From Bacillaceae bacterium JMAK1 (lineage in GTDB: Bacteria > Bacillota > Bacilli > Bacillales > Marinococcaceae), in assembly GCA_012970285.1 (NCBI GenBank), contig JIBW01000006.1:496001-560000 (forward strand): DNA of 64,000 bases, given 5' to 3'. The position numbers and the translations under genes are program-made. Under the pieces are notes generated by a model. The model ran no database searches. It was not told the origin of the DNA and saw nothing but the letters and a program-made list of their open reading frames with translations. Position 1 is the stretch's first letter, and each line of letters opens with the position of its first letter. Shown here one piece after another: positions 32,235 through 41,155 of this stretch.

Positions 32235-34805
32235 TCATACTTTAGGCGATTGATTACAACCAGAACAAGGTTTTGGACAACAACAACGTATTCGAATGGA
32301 TTGAGAAATCATTTGCTCACCTGTTACAACTGGTCCAGGTGGGACAGGCGGTGTAATGATTTCAAACACTGCATACAAAATGAGGTTCCCTGTAGTCCCT
32401 TCTGGAATAACAGTAATGAAATTACCATCTGCATCTCGCCATCCGACAAACCGCAACCCTGGTATTGGATCAGGATCGTTCAATACGATTGGTAAATCAA
32501 AGATCGTATACGCTTGCGGGTTATTGCTCTGACCGCCTTGTAAATTTTCATACGTTATTGTGTATACCGCTGGTGCGATTTCCACTGCTGTACGTTCTGC
32601 ATTTAGTCGAACCTCCCAACCATCAAATCCTATGACCGGTTTTAAGAAAGCATCCGCGTCACTTTGGCTAAGAAGGGGGTATTCAGGTGTAGCGACCGCT
32701 ACAGTAACAGGGGTACCTTCAGGATTCGTCATAACATATGGAGTGTTGTTCAATTGAATAGCTGACCCAGCGAGAGGGCCTCGAATTTGTGCAACATTAG
32801 CACCAGAAGGAATATAAAGACCATTAGTAATGTTTCTGACTCCACTTATATTCAGAGTTCCGCCGTTGTAAATCCCTGGTCCGATCGGAGCTTCATTTGG
32901 AGTAGGCACTCCAATAATGCTTGCGTCTATTAAAGTTAGCGTACCTCCTGTACTTATATAGACAGCTCCTCCAATAAGTCCTGCAATGTTACCAGAGATT
33001 GTTCCACCAATAGCCGTTACCGTTGCCCCAACACCTATAAAAATCCCACCGCCGTAACGACCTGCATAATTATTTAGAATTTGAGTACTATCCTCCACGA
33101 TTACTGAGCCAGCTACAACAACAATTCCTCCACCATTATTAGAAGCTAATTGTAAATTGTTGTTCGCAACATTATCTTGAATAACGACAGGACCAGTAGC
33201 ACGTAATACACCGTTTGTTGCATTATAATAAACACCGCCGCCGTTCCCTTGAATAGAAGTATTGCCTGTAATCGTTGTCGCACCACTTAACATAAGATTC
33301 GCATTCGGATCTGCAATCCACACTCCGCCACCATTGCCATTGGTAGAAAGATTATTTGATACATTCGTATTAGAGATGCTTGCGTTTAATACTCCGTTTG
33401 CTGCTGAGAAATGAATGCCCCCTCCGTCGAGAGTTGCCGTATTGTCTACCACAGTTGTTGATTCAATTGAAAACTGATCATTTCCATTTGCGGTTTGACC
33501 AAAGAATATTCCACCCCCATCAACAGTTGCAGTATTATTCGTAAACGTTGACCCTATAATTTGAGTAATTGAGCCTGCGGTGCTATTGATGACAATTCCC
33601 CCACCGCTACCTAATAAGCCTGCAACGTTTTCTGTAAACGTACTATTTATAACAGTGGTTGTAAGAAGTCCCGGTCCACCGATTAAAATTGCTCCCCCAC
33701 CATTTCCTTCTGCTATATTTCCTTCAAATACTACTGCATTCATTGCAATATCAGAAGGTTCCGACGAAGAATTCGCATAATAAAACCCACCTGCTTGCGA
33801 GTTGTTCGTGGAATTGTCTATAAACGCTACATTCGAAAGATCGCAAGTTCCTCCACCTGCTGAAGTTACTTGAAACCCTCCCGATGCGTTATTAGCAACA
33901 TTCTCTCTTATCGTACCACCGGTCATTAGAACATTTGCACGGCTACTTGATAAGAAGTTTAAAAAGCCTGCGCCACCGTTGTTATTTGCAACGTTTTCTA
34001 CAAAGATTGCATTGCCTGATTGCACGTATTGATCTCCTACGTTTGTTGCGAATACATACACACCGGCTCCGTTGTTTGCGTTATTTTGACTAATCACTGC
34101 ATTGCCAGTAACCGTTAAAGATAATGGGACTGTATTTCCATTAATAAAATTGGATACATACACTCCACCGCCATTTGAAGAAGCCATGTTGTTTGCAATT
34201 TGAACGTTATCTCCTATGTTTAAGTTGCTACTTACACCTAGGACGTACGACCGAAAATAAATCCCACCGCCAAATTGTGCACTATTTGAATCAATCAGTG
34301 CATCTTCTGAAATGGTCACCGAATCTGCATTATTCCGAAGAGCAACCATAATACCGCCACCCGTCACCCTCGTGTAACAGTTCGTAATTCGAGCATTCCC
34401 TCTCATAACAAGTGTATTAGCAGCACTCTCACTTCCTCTTAGATAGACACCTCCCCCTTCTAAATAAGCATTATTGTTCCTCAGTAACGAACCTGCCTCC
34501 AAAAACAAACTTCCTCCGCTCACTGCAATCAAACTGCGATTCGTTGTGTTCCCAATAGGATGGTTTATCGCATCCCCATCCAATATTAAGTTCGACACTT
34601 GCATTGAACTATTCGAAATAATATTGAACATATAATTCGAAAACGCTAATTCACGACTTAATATATATGGTCCACCATTTCCACTTACGAATGTGACGTT
34701 GTAAGATATCGTGACTGTTTGACTGATCAAAAAATCATTTTCAATTACAATCGGATTCGTTTGTAGAGCAAGCTCCAGCAGTAATTCTGTTTGATTTGTT
34801 GCCAT
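32235..34805 (-). CDS. Large right-handed beta-helix repeat protein with Cys-rich tail
   Basis: The 856-residue product starts at ATG 34803-34805, nine bases after AGGGG; an ATG two codons earlier is less well spaced. Residues ~90-640 are tandem 20-30-residue units with an N-x-A-x-x-x-GGG-I/V-Y/F pattern (for example VANNNGGAGFLNF, ATVDGGGIFFGQ, ATLDGGGIHFSA), typical of polymorphic-adhesin or pectate-lyase-like helices. A bacterial InlB-type repeat follows (YTITYENLQGGQSNNPQAY to NLILYAVFE), then a proline linker and CCCPKPCSGC. No signal peptide, sortase motif or membrane anchor is seen. Only three Lys occur, all in the last ~170 residues. A spore-surface or intracellularly assembled role is possible. 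Confidence 0.8.
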   Translation of the reverse strand: MATNQTELLLELALQTNPIVIENDFLISQTVTISYNVTFVSGNGGPYILSRELAFSNYMFNIISNSSMQVSNLILDGDAINHPIGNTTNRSLIAVSGGSLFLEAGSLLRNNNAYLEGGGVYLRGSESAANTLVMRGNARITNCYTRVTGGGIMVALRNNADSVTISEDALIDSNSAQFGGGIYFRSYVLGVSSNLNIGDNVQIANNMASSNGGGVYVSNFINGNTVPLSLTVTGNAVISQNNANNGAGVYVFATNVGDQYVQSGNAIFVENVANNNGGAGFLNFLSSSRANVLMTGGTIRENVANNASGGFQVTSAGGGTCDLSNVAFIDNSTNNSQAGGFYYANSSSEPSDIAMNAVVFEGNIAEGNGGGAILIGGPGLLTTTVINSTFTENVAGLLGSGGGIVINSTAGSITQIIGSTFTNNTATVDGGGIFFGQTANGNDQFSIESTTVVDNTATLDGGGIHFSAANGVLNASISNTNVSNNLSTNGNGGGVWIADPNANLMLSGATTITGNTSIQGNGGGVYYNATNGVLRATGPVVIQDNVANNNLQLASNNGGGIVVVAGSVIVEDSTQILNNYAGRYGGGIFIGVGATVTAIGGTISGNIAGLIGGAVYISTGGTLTLIDASIIGVPTPNEAPIGPGIYNGGTLNISGVRNITNGLYIPSGANVAQIRGPLAGSAIQLNNTPYVMTNPEGTPVTVAVATPEYPLLSQSDADAFLKPVIGFDGWEVRLNAERTAVEIAPAVYTITYENLQGGQSNNPQAYTIFDLPIVLNDPDPIPGLRFVGWRDADGNFITVIPEGTTGNLILYAVFEIITPPVPPGPVVTGEQMISQSIRIRCCCPKPCSGCNQSPKV

Positions 34806-34920
34806 TCTCATTCACCCCTCTACATCATGTTCTTATAACAGTTTATGTAGCGTCATTCATAGGTGGATGGTGTAATGACATTAGATGAATGTGGAGTTTT
34901 TCAAATGGTTTTCTATAGAA

Positions 34921-34973
34921 AAAGGCTGCTCCTTAAAAGGTTCACTGATTAGTGACCTGTAAGGACAGCCTTT
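34921..34973 (-). terminator. Terminator after ctaDEF
   Basis: Outer arms AAAGGCTG (34921-34928) and CAGCCTTT (34966-34973) enclose a second perfect hairpin AGGTTCACT/AGTGACCT. On the minus strand the structure is followed by TTTTTCTATAG. Confidence 0.75.
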
Positions 34974-34976
34974 TCT

Positions 34977-35330
34977 TTAATACTTCACAACACCAATAAT
35001 CAAGATCAACGCGACAACTGTCGGGATCGATAATACGAGTCCAGAAACCATAAACGTATTCGCCCAACCATGATCTTTGTCTTTTAGGTGCATGAAATAG
35101 TACAACTGCAAAAACAATTGAATGAACGCCAAGAAGATAATAAACGAAATGACAAAGCCTGGAGGTGCAACCTCTGCCCCGACTGCAATAAAAGCGAGAA
35201 ACGTCAATGCAATCATAAATGCAAATGCGATAAATTGTATTCGCATCTCTCGCTCCGTTTTTACTCTCTCTTCATTTGTCATTGCGCTTTTCTCAAATGG
35301 CTCTGATAAGTGGTCGGCCATATTCGTCAA
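34977..35330 (-). CDS. ctaF: Cytochrome c oxidase subunit IV, CtaF
   Basis: This 117-residue protein has a charged N-terminus and three membrane segments. The AFIQLFLQLYYFMHLKDKD stretch (about residues 68-86) is the conserved core of prokaryotic subunit IV (CtaF/CyoD family). It is a small accessory subunit of the aa3/caa3 terminal oxidase. Its start overlaps the ctaE stop by 4 bp, and a terminator follows, so no ctaG is attached. Confidence 0.9.
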   Translation of the reverse strand: MTNMADHLSEPFEKSAMTNEERVKTEREMRIQFIAFAFMIALTFLAFIAVGAEVAPPGFVISFIIFLAFIQLFLQLYYFMHLKDKDHGWANTFMVSGLVLSIPTVVALILIIGVVKY

Positions 35331-35947
35331 CCTCCTCCAATACCCATGAGATAAACGACTGTAAAGATAAATACCCAGACAACGTCAATAAAGTGCCAAT
35401 ACAAGCTGAACATATAGAACTTCGGAGCATTCGTGAGTGTAATTCCAGCTCGGTTATAACGAATGAGCAATAGCAGCACCCACCCTAGACCAAACACGAC
35501 GTGTGCACCGTGCAAACCAACGAGCGAATAGAATGAACTCGCAAATGCACTCGTTGAAAAGCCAAGCCCATAATGGACATACTCCACGAACTCATAAATC
35601 TCAAAGCCAAGGAAGGCAACACCAAGGAAAAAGGTGATCCACATCCACAGCTTCATTTTTTTGAACTGATTCTTCTTCATCGCAGTAATTGCAATAACAC
35701 TCGTTAATGAACTCGTAAGTAAGATCATCGTCATAATAAATACGAGTGGCATATGGAATAGATCCGCCGCCTCAGGTCCACCTGCTGTACCGTTACGAAG
35801 TCCAAGGTACGTTCCAAAGAAGGTGGCAAACATCGTCACTTCACCAGATAAGAACACCCAAAAACCTACGAATTTATTCTTTCCTTCTAATGTTGCCCGC
35901 TCCGGGTGAGCCGGCAAACCTTTCGAAACATCAACGGTTTCGCTCAT
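35327..35947 (-). CDS. ctaE: Cytochrome c oxidase subunit III, CtaE
   Basis: This 206-residue protein has five membrane segments, as expected for Bacillus subunit III. The landmarks are KFVGFWVFLSGEVTMFATFF, with the conserved Glu in segment I, SSFYSLVGLHGAHVVFGLGW, and YWHFIDVVWVFIFTVVYL at the C-terminus. It stabilises the subunit I proton-pumping core. It overlaps ctaD by 17 bp and ctaF by 4 bp, so all three are coupled. Confidence 0.93.
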   Translation of the reverse strand: MSETVDVSKGLPAHPERATLEGKNKFVGFWVFLSGEVTMFATFFGTYLGLRNGTAGGPEAADLFHMPLVFIMTMILLTSSLTSVIAITAMKKNQFKKMKLWMWITFFLGVAFLGFEIYEFVEYVHYGLGFSTSAFASSFYSLVGLHGAHVVFGLGWVLLLLIRYNRAGITLTNAPKFYMFSLYWHFIDVVWVFIFTVVYLMGIGGG

Positions 35948-37820
35948 CTGCTAACGCCTCCCGTTCCATAGCCTCAACGTTTTCTTTTGTAATGTGATAG
36001 CCATGATCTTCTTTCCATGACCGAACAGCCATTGAGCCGAACATCACGAGCAAGCCGAGCACAACAACGATATACGGATTGATCCAAGCATCCATATGTT
36101 TCATGATCAGTCCAAAACCAGCGATAAAAGAGCCGAGTGCAATCATAAATGGCAAGAATGAACCGTTCGGCATGTGAATATCAGCAAGTGGTTCTGAAGG
36201 TTTCATTGTTCCATCACCGTGGATCTTTTCATAAAACAAAGGATCTAGAGATCGTACTTGAGGAACTTGTGCAAAGTTATATTCCGGAACAGGTGTATGC
36301 GTCGCCCATTCCAATGCACGACCATCCCAAGGGTCATCAACAGGATGATTTGGTCTTTTCATCGCTGAGTAGATAACATTAATCAAAAGTAATATAATAG
36401 CCAACCCTTGCATGAACGCACCAATCGATGAAATAAGGTTCATTCCATCCCACCCTTGGTCAGCAAGATAAACATTCACGCGTCGCGGCATTCCTATTAA
36501 ACCGAGAATATGTTGAATAAAGAACGTTAAATGGAATCCGATGTAAAAGATCCAAAACATCCACTTACCGAGTGTCTCGTTCAAACAATGCCCAAACATT
36601 TTCGGGTACCAATAATATGTGGCACCGAGAATACCGAGCACAATCCCCCCAAGAATAATGTAGTGAAAGTGGGCAACGACAAAGTACGTATCGTGATACA
36701 AATGGGTCACAGGTGACATTGCAAGCATGATCCCGGTTACTCCACCTAATACGAATGTCGGTACGAATGAGGACGCACAAAGCATCGCTGTCGTAAACCG
36801 AAGTTTTCCACCCCACATCGTAAATAACCAGTTAAAAATCTTAATACCTGTCGGTACACCAATTAACATCGTCAAAATGGCAAAGATTGAATTCGTAATT
36901 GGTCCAAGGTTTAGCGTAAACATATGGTGAACCCATACCATAAAACCTAAGAATCCAATAAGGATGGTTGCAAATACCATTGCTGTATAACCGAATAAAC
37001 GTTTCTTCGAAAATACCGGAATAATTTCCGAGATCATCCCAAATGCTGGCAATACAAGAATGTATACTTCTGGGTGACCGAAAATCCAGAAGATATGTGG
37101 CCAAATAACCGCATTCCCTCCTGCAGCCGCTAAGAAAAACTGGCCATCAAACATACGATCTAACATTAACAAAGCAAGTCCTGCTGCTAATGGAGTAAAG
37201 CCAAACACAATTAAGATTGAAGTAATAAACGAATTCCAACAAAATAGTGGCATGCGGAGTAATGTCATCCCCGGTGCACGCATTGTTATAATCGTCACAA
37301 TGAAATTAATACCGGAAATTAACGTTCCGAAACCTGATATTTGTAAACCGAGAACGTAGAAGTCAAGTCCAATACCAGCATAGTCTCGACTCGACAACGG
37401 GACATATGCCGTCCACCCCGCATCTGGGGCGCCCCCAAAGAACCACGATAAACTCAGTAATATACCACCGAAGAAGAAAAACCAAAATCCTAACGCATTT
37501 AAAAAAGGAAATGCAACGTCCCTCGCTCCAATTTGCAATGGAATGAGGTAATTCATGAAAGCAAAAAGTAACGGTGTTGCAGCTAAGAAAAGCATGATCG
37601 TACCGTGCATCGACAACAATTCGTTGTACGTTTGTCCGGTTACAAACGTATTTTCAGGAATCATAAGTTGAATACGAATTAAAATTGCCATAAGCCCCGC
37701 TTTTCCAAAGAATAACGTACCGGCTATTAAGTATAAAATCGCAATTTTTTTATGATCCACAGTCGTAAGCAAGTCCCATAAAAGACTTTTCTTAAGCGTA
37801 TGTGCAGCCTCTCTGACCAT
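35931..37820 (-). CDS. ctaD: Cytochrome c oxidase subunit I, CtaD
   Basis: The 629-residue product starts at ATG 37818-37820, eight bases after AAGGGGGC. The heme-copper core is intact: IFGHPEVYILVLP with the His-Tyr cross-link and the Glu of the D-channel, WVHHMF with the CuB histidines, PTGIKIFNW with the K-channel Lys, and VAHFHYI with the heme a/a3 ligands. IGARDVAF supplies the D-channel Asp. This is a type A1 proton-pumping oxidase. The C-terminal extension with two further membrane segments is usual in Bacillus. The gene for subunit II, normally immediately upstream, is absent. Confidence 0.95.
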   Translation of the reverse strand: MVREAAHTLKKSLLWDLLTTVDHKKIAILYLIAGTLFFGKAGLMAILIRIQLMIPENTFVTGQTYNELLSMHGTIMLFLAATPLLFAFMNYLIPLQIGARDVAFPFLNALGFWFFFFGGILLSLSWFFGGAPDAGWTAYVPLSSRDYAGIGLDFYVLGLQISGFGTLISGINFIVTIITMRAPGMTLLRMPLFCWNSFITSILIVFGFTPLAAGLALLMLDRMFDGQFFLAAAGGNAVIWPHIFWIFGHPEVYILVLPAFGMISEIIPVFSKKRLFGYTAMVFATILIGFLGFMVWVHHMFTLNLGPITNSIFAILTMLIGVPTGIKIFNWLFTMWGGKLRFTTAMLCASSFVPTFVLGGVTGIMLAMSPVTHLYHDTYFVVAHFHYIILGGIVLGILGATYYWYPKMFGHCLNETLGKWMFWIFYIGFHLTFFIQHILGLIGMPRRVNVYLADQGWDGMNLISSIGAFMQGLAIILLLINVIYSAMKRPNHPVDDPWDGRALEWATHTPVPEYNFAQVPQVRSLDPLFYEKIHGDGTMKPSEPLADIHMPNGSFLPFMIALGSFIAGFGLIMKHMDAWINPYIVVVLGLLVMFGSMAVRSWKEDHGYHITKENVEAMEREALADERNR

Positions 37821-37907
37821 ATTTACAGCCCCCTTCAAACAATTCTCTGAACAGTTTGCCCCGAGCCATCGGCATTATGCATCGTTCTTTTTAGACAAAA
37901 ATAAATA

Positions 37908-37941
37908 ACCCCTTCCAATGCGCGCAATCATTGAAAGGGGT
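37908..37941 (-). promoter_or_regulatory. Attenuator-like hairpin in the ctaD leader
   Basis: The arms ACCCCTTCCAATG (37908-37920) and CATTGAAAGGGGT (37929-37941) pair with one mismatch. On the minus strand the hairpin is followed by TATTTATTTTTG, making it terminator-like about 90 bases before the ctaD start. The convergent side has no gene that it would terminate, so a role in regulating ctaDEF read-through is possible. Confidence 0.5.
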
Positions 37942-38096
37942 CATCCAGTTAGAGAAAATCATCCCAATAAAGGGACTAATCCTTGTGGTGCCTTGATGTT
38001 TTAAGTCAAGACAATACTAGTATGAGAACGTCTACCGGATTTTATACGTACGACTTGCATATTCATGCTATGATGATGAAAAAAGGGGGCAAACTT

Positions 38097-39266
38097 ATGT
38101 TACCGTCAAGTGCAAAACGGATGACGAACGTTGAATTTTCGAAGATCAGAGAAATCTCTGCAAAAGCTGCTGAACGTGCAAATTCTGGACATGATGTGTT
38201 CCGTCTCACATTAGGAGAGCCCGATTTTGATACGCCTGCCATCGCACAAGCGGCTGCGTTTGAAGCCATCAAAGCTGGCGACACTCACTACACCCCAAAC
38301 ACCGGAATTCCAGAGCTACGAGAAGCTCTTGCTAACAAATTAACGAGGGAAAATGGTATTCCCGCCAAGGCTGAAGAGATTATCGTCACAAATGGAGGGA
38401 GCGAAGCGCTGTTCGATACATTTCTTGCCCTTTTAAACCCTGGCGACGAAGTCATTATTCCAAGCCCAGCTTGGCCGAACTATGACTCTGCAGCTCATAT
38501 GGCAGGAGCAACACCGGTACACATTCCAATGGAAAGTGAAAACGGAAAATTCATTTCACCCATTGAACAAATTGAAACGTCGATTACACCAAACACGAAG
38601 ATTCTTGTCGTCAACACACCACACAACCCGACAGGCGTAGTTCTCTCAAAGGAAGAATTGCAGGAACTTGCAAACTTAGCGACAAAACATAACCTTATTG
38701 TCGTATCCGATGAAATGTACGAGAAGATCATCGCAGATGAAACACCGCATTACAGCATAGCGAGCTTTCCTGGTATGGCGGAACGAACGATTACGATTAA
38801 CGGTTTCTCAAAAGCCTATGCGATGACAGGCTGGCGTGTCGGTTATTTACACGCTCCAACCGCCTATTATCCGGCAATTTTTAGAGTCCACCAGTTCAAT
38901 ACAGCCTGTACTCCCGGGTTTGCCCAGCAGGCCGCTCTCACACTTCTAAAAAATGGTGAACGGGCAGTCACTGAGATGAAAGAGTCGTTCCAACGTCGAC
39001 GGGTACTACTACAATCTGCGTTAGAAAAAGCGGCGAATCTAACGGTAATGGAAGCAACAGGTGCGATCTACTTATTTGTTCATGTTCGGCACAATGAATC
39101 GAACATACGCGACTTTGCGCTTCGTTTATTAGATGAAACGGGCGTCGCTTGTGTCCCAGGAACTGCCTTTGGAAACGCAGGTGAAGGGTATTTACGATTG
39201 TCTTACGCGACATCTGAAGAAGACTTACTCGAAGCTGCTAAACGTTTAGTCGCGTATGTCGGATAA
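38097..39266 (+). CDS. PLP-dependent class I/II aminotransferase
   Basis: The 389-residue protein starts at ATG 38097 after AAGGGGGC, seven bases away; longer upstream readings lack a site. The fold-type I markers are LTLGEPDFDTP near the start, NTPHNPTG in the middle, the PLP-binding Lys in NGFSKAYAMTGWRVGY, and the C-terminal Arg in GYLRLSYA that holds the substrate carboxylate. It resembles aspartate/aromatic aminotransferases of the AspC/PatA type. The amino donor cannot be fixed from sequence. A small membrane-protein gene follows. Confidence 0.88.
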   Translation: MLPSSAKRMTNVEFSKIREISAKAAERANSGHDVFRLTLGEPDFDTPAIAQAAAFEAIKAGDTHYTPNTGIPELREALANKLTRENGIPAKAEEIIVTNGGSEALFDTFLALLNPGDEVIIPSPAWPNYDSAAHMAGATPVHIPMESENGKFISPIEQIETSITPNTKILVVNTPHNPTGVVLSKEELQELANLATKHNLIVVSDEMYEKIIADETPHYSIASFPGMAERTITINGFSKAYAMTGWRVGYLHAPTAYYPAIFRVHQFNTACTPGFAQQAALTLLKNGERAVTEMKESFQRRRVLLQSALEKAANLTVMEATGAIYLFVHVRHNESNIRDFALRLLDETGVACVPGTAFGNAGEGYLRLSYATSEEDLLEAAKRLVAYVG

Positions 39267-39271
39267 AGACA

Positions 39272-39280
39272 TGGTATAAT
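39272..39280 (+). promoter_or_regulatory. Extended -10 promoter for the 57-aa membrane protein
   Basis: TGGTATAAT (39272-39280) is a perfect extended -10 element 31 bp before the ATG of the small gene. No clear -35 box is needed for this class. Confidence 0.5.
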
Positions 39281-39311
39281 AACGTGCAATCGTCTAGCAC
39301 GGAGGTCAAGT

Positions 39312-39485
39312 ATGGATCCACAATTAAGAAACGGAATGATTTTTGTATTCATCGGGCTCGTTTTGTTATTTCTAACATTTATCGTCCACTTTCCTCTATG
39401 GTTATGGGCAATGATTGTCGGTGCGAGTTTTGTCATTAATGGGGTCGGAGTCGTCCATCTCATTCGTTACATTCGGAAGTTATAA
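39312..39485 (+). CDS. Small membrane protein (57 aa)
   Basis: The frame runs from ATG 39312, six bases after GGAGG, to TAA 39483-39485. The peptide has two hydrophobic segments (MIFVFIGLVLLFLTFIV and LWAMIVGASFVINGVGVV) joined by a short HFPLWLW turn, and ends in basic RYIRKL. The ribosome site, extended -10 promoter and terminator mark it as real. I do not recognise the family, and no function is inferred. Confidence 0.72.
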   Translation: MDPQLRNGMIFVFIGLVLLFLTFIVHFPLWLWAMIVGASFVINGVGVVHLIRYIRKL

Positions 39486-39490
39486 TCATA

Positions 39491-39530
39491 AGAAGACCAT
39501 CCGTTTTTATACGAATGGTCTTCTTTTTTA
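39491..39530. terminator. Bidirectional terminator
   Basis: AGAAGACCATCCGT (39491-39504) and ACGAATGGTCTTCT (39511-39524) form a 14-bp stem with one mismatch. A T-rich TTCTTTTTTAT follows on plus. It lies between the small membrane-protein gene and the convergent aldo/keto reductase. Confidence 0.82.
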
Positions 39531-40352
39531 TCGCTTATTCATATCATTTGGTGCAAAGCCTTGGCGCTCGTTACGATTTAATTCATTGATGCTCTTCATT
39601 TGATCATCACTCAGCTCAAAATCAAAGACATTCAAGTTTTCTACAATTCTGGCTGGTGTAACTGACTTAGGGATAACGATCCGATTCTGTTGTAAATGCC
39701 AACGAAGAATAACTTGAGCTGGGGTACGACTAACATCTTCTGCAATTTGAACAATTGCAGCGTCTTGCAGGCTATCTCCCCCTTGGTTTAGAGGGCTCCA
39801 CGCTTCCACATAAATGTTATGTTGATCACAGAACGCACGCAACTCTTCTTGCTGCAAGTACGGATGGCATTCAACTTGGTTTAATACGGGAACAACTTCA
39901 CACTCATCAAGAAGACGTTGTAAATGCTCAATCTCAAAGTTACAAACACCGATGGCTTTTACTTTGCCTTCTTTATACAGATGTTCGAGGGCACGATAGG
40001 TTTCCACATAGTTATCAAACTGTGGCGTCGGCCAATGAACCAAATACAAATCTACATAATCAAGTCCAAGACGCTCAAGACTAGCTTCGAAAGCTTGTAA
40101 CGTCTCGTCATATCCGTGATCGCTATTCCAAACTTTCGTAGTGATAAATAACTCTTCACGCTTAATTCCTGAATTTTTAATTGCTTGCCCTACACCTGCT
40201 TCATTTCCATAAACCTTTGCTGTATCAAGTGAACGATAGCCCGCTTCTAATGCGCGCTCGACTGCGGGAATTACTTTATCATTTTCAACTTTCCAAACTC
40301 CAAAGCCTAATTGATGCATGTTAACGCCATTGTTTAAAGTTACTTCGTACAT
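39528..40352 (-). CDS. Aldo/keto reductase
   Basis: The 274-residue product starts at ATG 40350-40352, eight bases after AGGGAG; a GTG three codons earlier overlaps the ribosome site. The TIM-barrel AKR signature is present: RSLDTAKVYGNEAGVG with the catalytic Asp/Tyr, the catalytic Lys in FITTKVWNSDHGY, His in DLYLVHWPTP, and the NADPH-binding IPKSVTPARIVENL near the end. It resembles the Bacillus YvgN/YtbE glyoxal/methylglyoxal reductases and probably detoxifies aldehydes. Confidence 0.9.
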   Translation of the reverse strand: MYEVTLNNGVNMHQLGFGVWKVENDKVIPAVERALEAGYRSLDTAKVYGNEAGVGQAIKNSGIKREELFITTKVWNSDHGYDETLQAFEASLERLGLDYVDLYLVHWPTPQFDNYVETYRALEHLYKEGKVKAIGVCNFEIEHLQRLLDECEVVPVLNQVECHPYLQQEELRAFCDQHNIYVEAWSPLNQGGDSLQDAAIVQIAEDVSRTPAQVILRWHLQQNRIVIPKSVTPARIVENLNVFDFELSDDQMKSINELNRNERQGFAPNDMNKR

Positions 40353-40386
40353 CTCATTCACTCCCTCTCATTCTAATACGCCAAAA

Positions 40387-41139
40387 TTATAGCATATTGT
40401 AGAGAAAGGGTCTTAAATAACGAATGAGTTCTTTATGATGATCTTGAAGAAATTGACGAATAGCAGCTGGATTATTTTTCACTGTAATAACCTCTTCAAA
40501 TTCTGGGGTTTCTCCTTTATTTCTTAGCTTTTCATTGTGCCTATGCACTTGTTTAACGAGCTGATCTTTCGTGAACGTTGAATGAAGCTGAAAAACAATC
40601 GCAAGCCACACCTTACGATCTGGGAAGATCAGCTTATCTGCAAAAAAGGCTTTAACTTCACGATCGTCTTTTACGTTAATCCCTAGTTCCTCTTCTACTT
40701 CTCGTGTAACATTACTGACTACATCAATCTCGTTAAAAGACACATCTTCTTGATCGATTCCGCCCCCTGCACATTGAATGACGCCCGGCTTCGCCGTTTG
40801 ACTTCCCATTCTCCCGAATAGGAGATAACCGTCTGACGAAATCACGAACGCCACAGGTGCAAGAATCGGACATGCTTCTTCTTTTGATAAACGATTGTTT
40901 TTAGAATATAAATGATGTGCATAGTCCGTTTCCTTCATTCCAATTGTTAACTCGTCTTCCGTTAGCTCTACATCATTCATACGATACAGTGTTCCTCTAA
41001 AAAACATATTGTTCTGATTAATTTCTTGCCAATGATGTTCAATGTTACGTTTTGTTTCTTCTGATACATGTACTTTGCCCGCTCGGATTGGAAACTGCAT
41101 CTTTGCTGGTGCTTTTATAATGTTAATGTGGTCATTCAT
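40387..41139 (-). CDS. Nudix hydrolase-like protein (long form)
   Basis: This 250-residue protein has a Nudix fold in its centre. GGGIDQEDVSFNEIDVVSNV (about 120-139) leads to the Nudix helix TREVEEELGI with the metal-binding Glu residues (about 140-149). The Nudix box is longer than the standard 23 residues because of an insert before the REVEEELG helix. The ~100-residue N-terminal part (HINIIKAPAKMQFPIRAGKV) resembles NUDIX-type proteins of the Saccharomyces Npy/NDT80 group only loosely. The substrate is unknown. It is 16 bp downstream of the amidase gene. Confidence 0.75.
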   Translation of the reverse strand: MNDHINIIKAPAKMQFPIRAGKVHVSEETKRNIEHHWQEINQNNMFFRGTLYRMNDVELTEDELTIGMKETDYAHHLYSKNNRLSKEEACPILAPVAFVISSDGYLLFGRMGSQTAKPGVIQCAGGGIDQEDVSFNEIDVVSNVTREVEEELGINVKDDREVKAFFADKLIFPDRKVWLAIVFQLHSTFTKDQLVKQVHRHNEKLRNKGETPEFEEVITVKNNPAAIRQFLQDHHKELIRYLRPFLYNML

Positions 41140-41155
41140 CGCTCTTCACCCTTTG

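Noticed and set aside
32235-34805. Apparent DNA repeats that might be a CRISPR or minisatellite
   Set aside because: The periodicity is a protein repeat (GGG-I/V-Y units) with divergent codons and no constant repeat/spacer layout.
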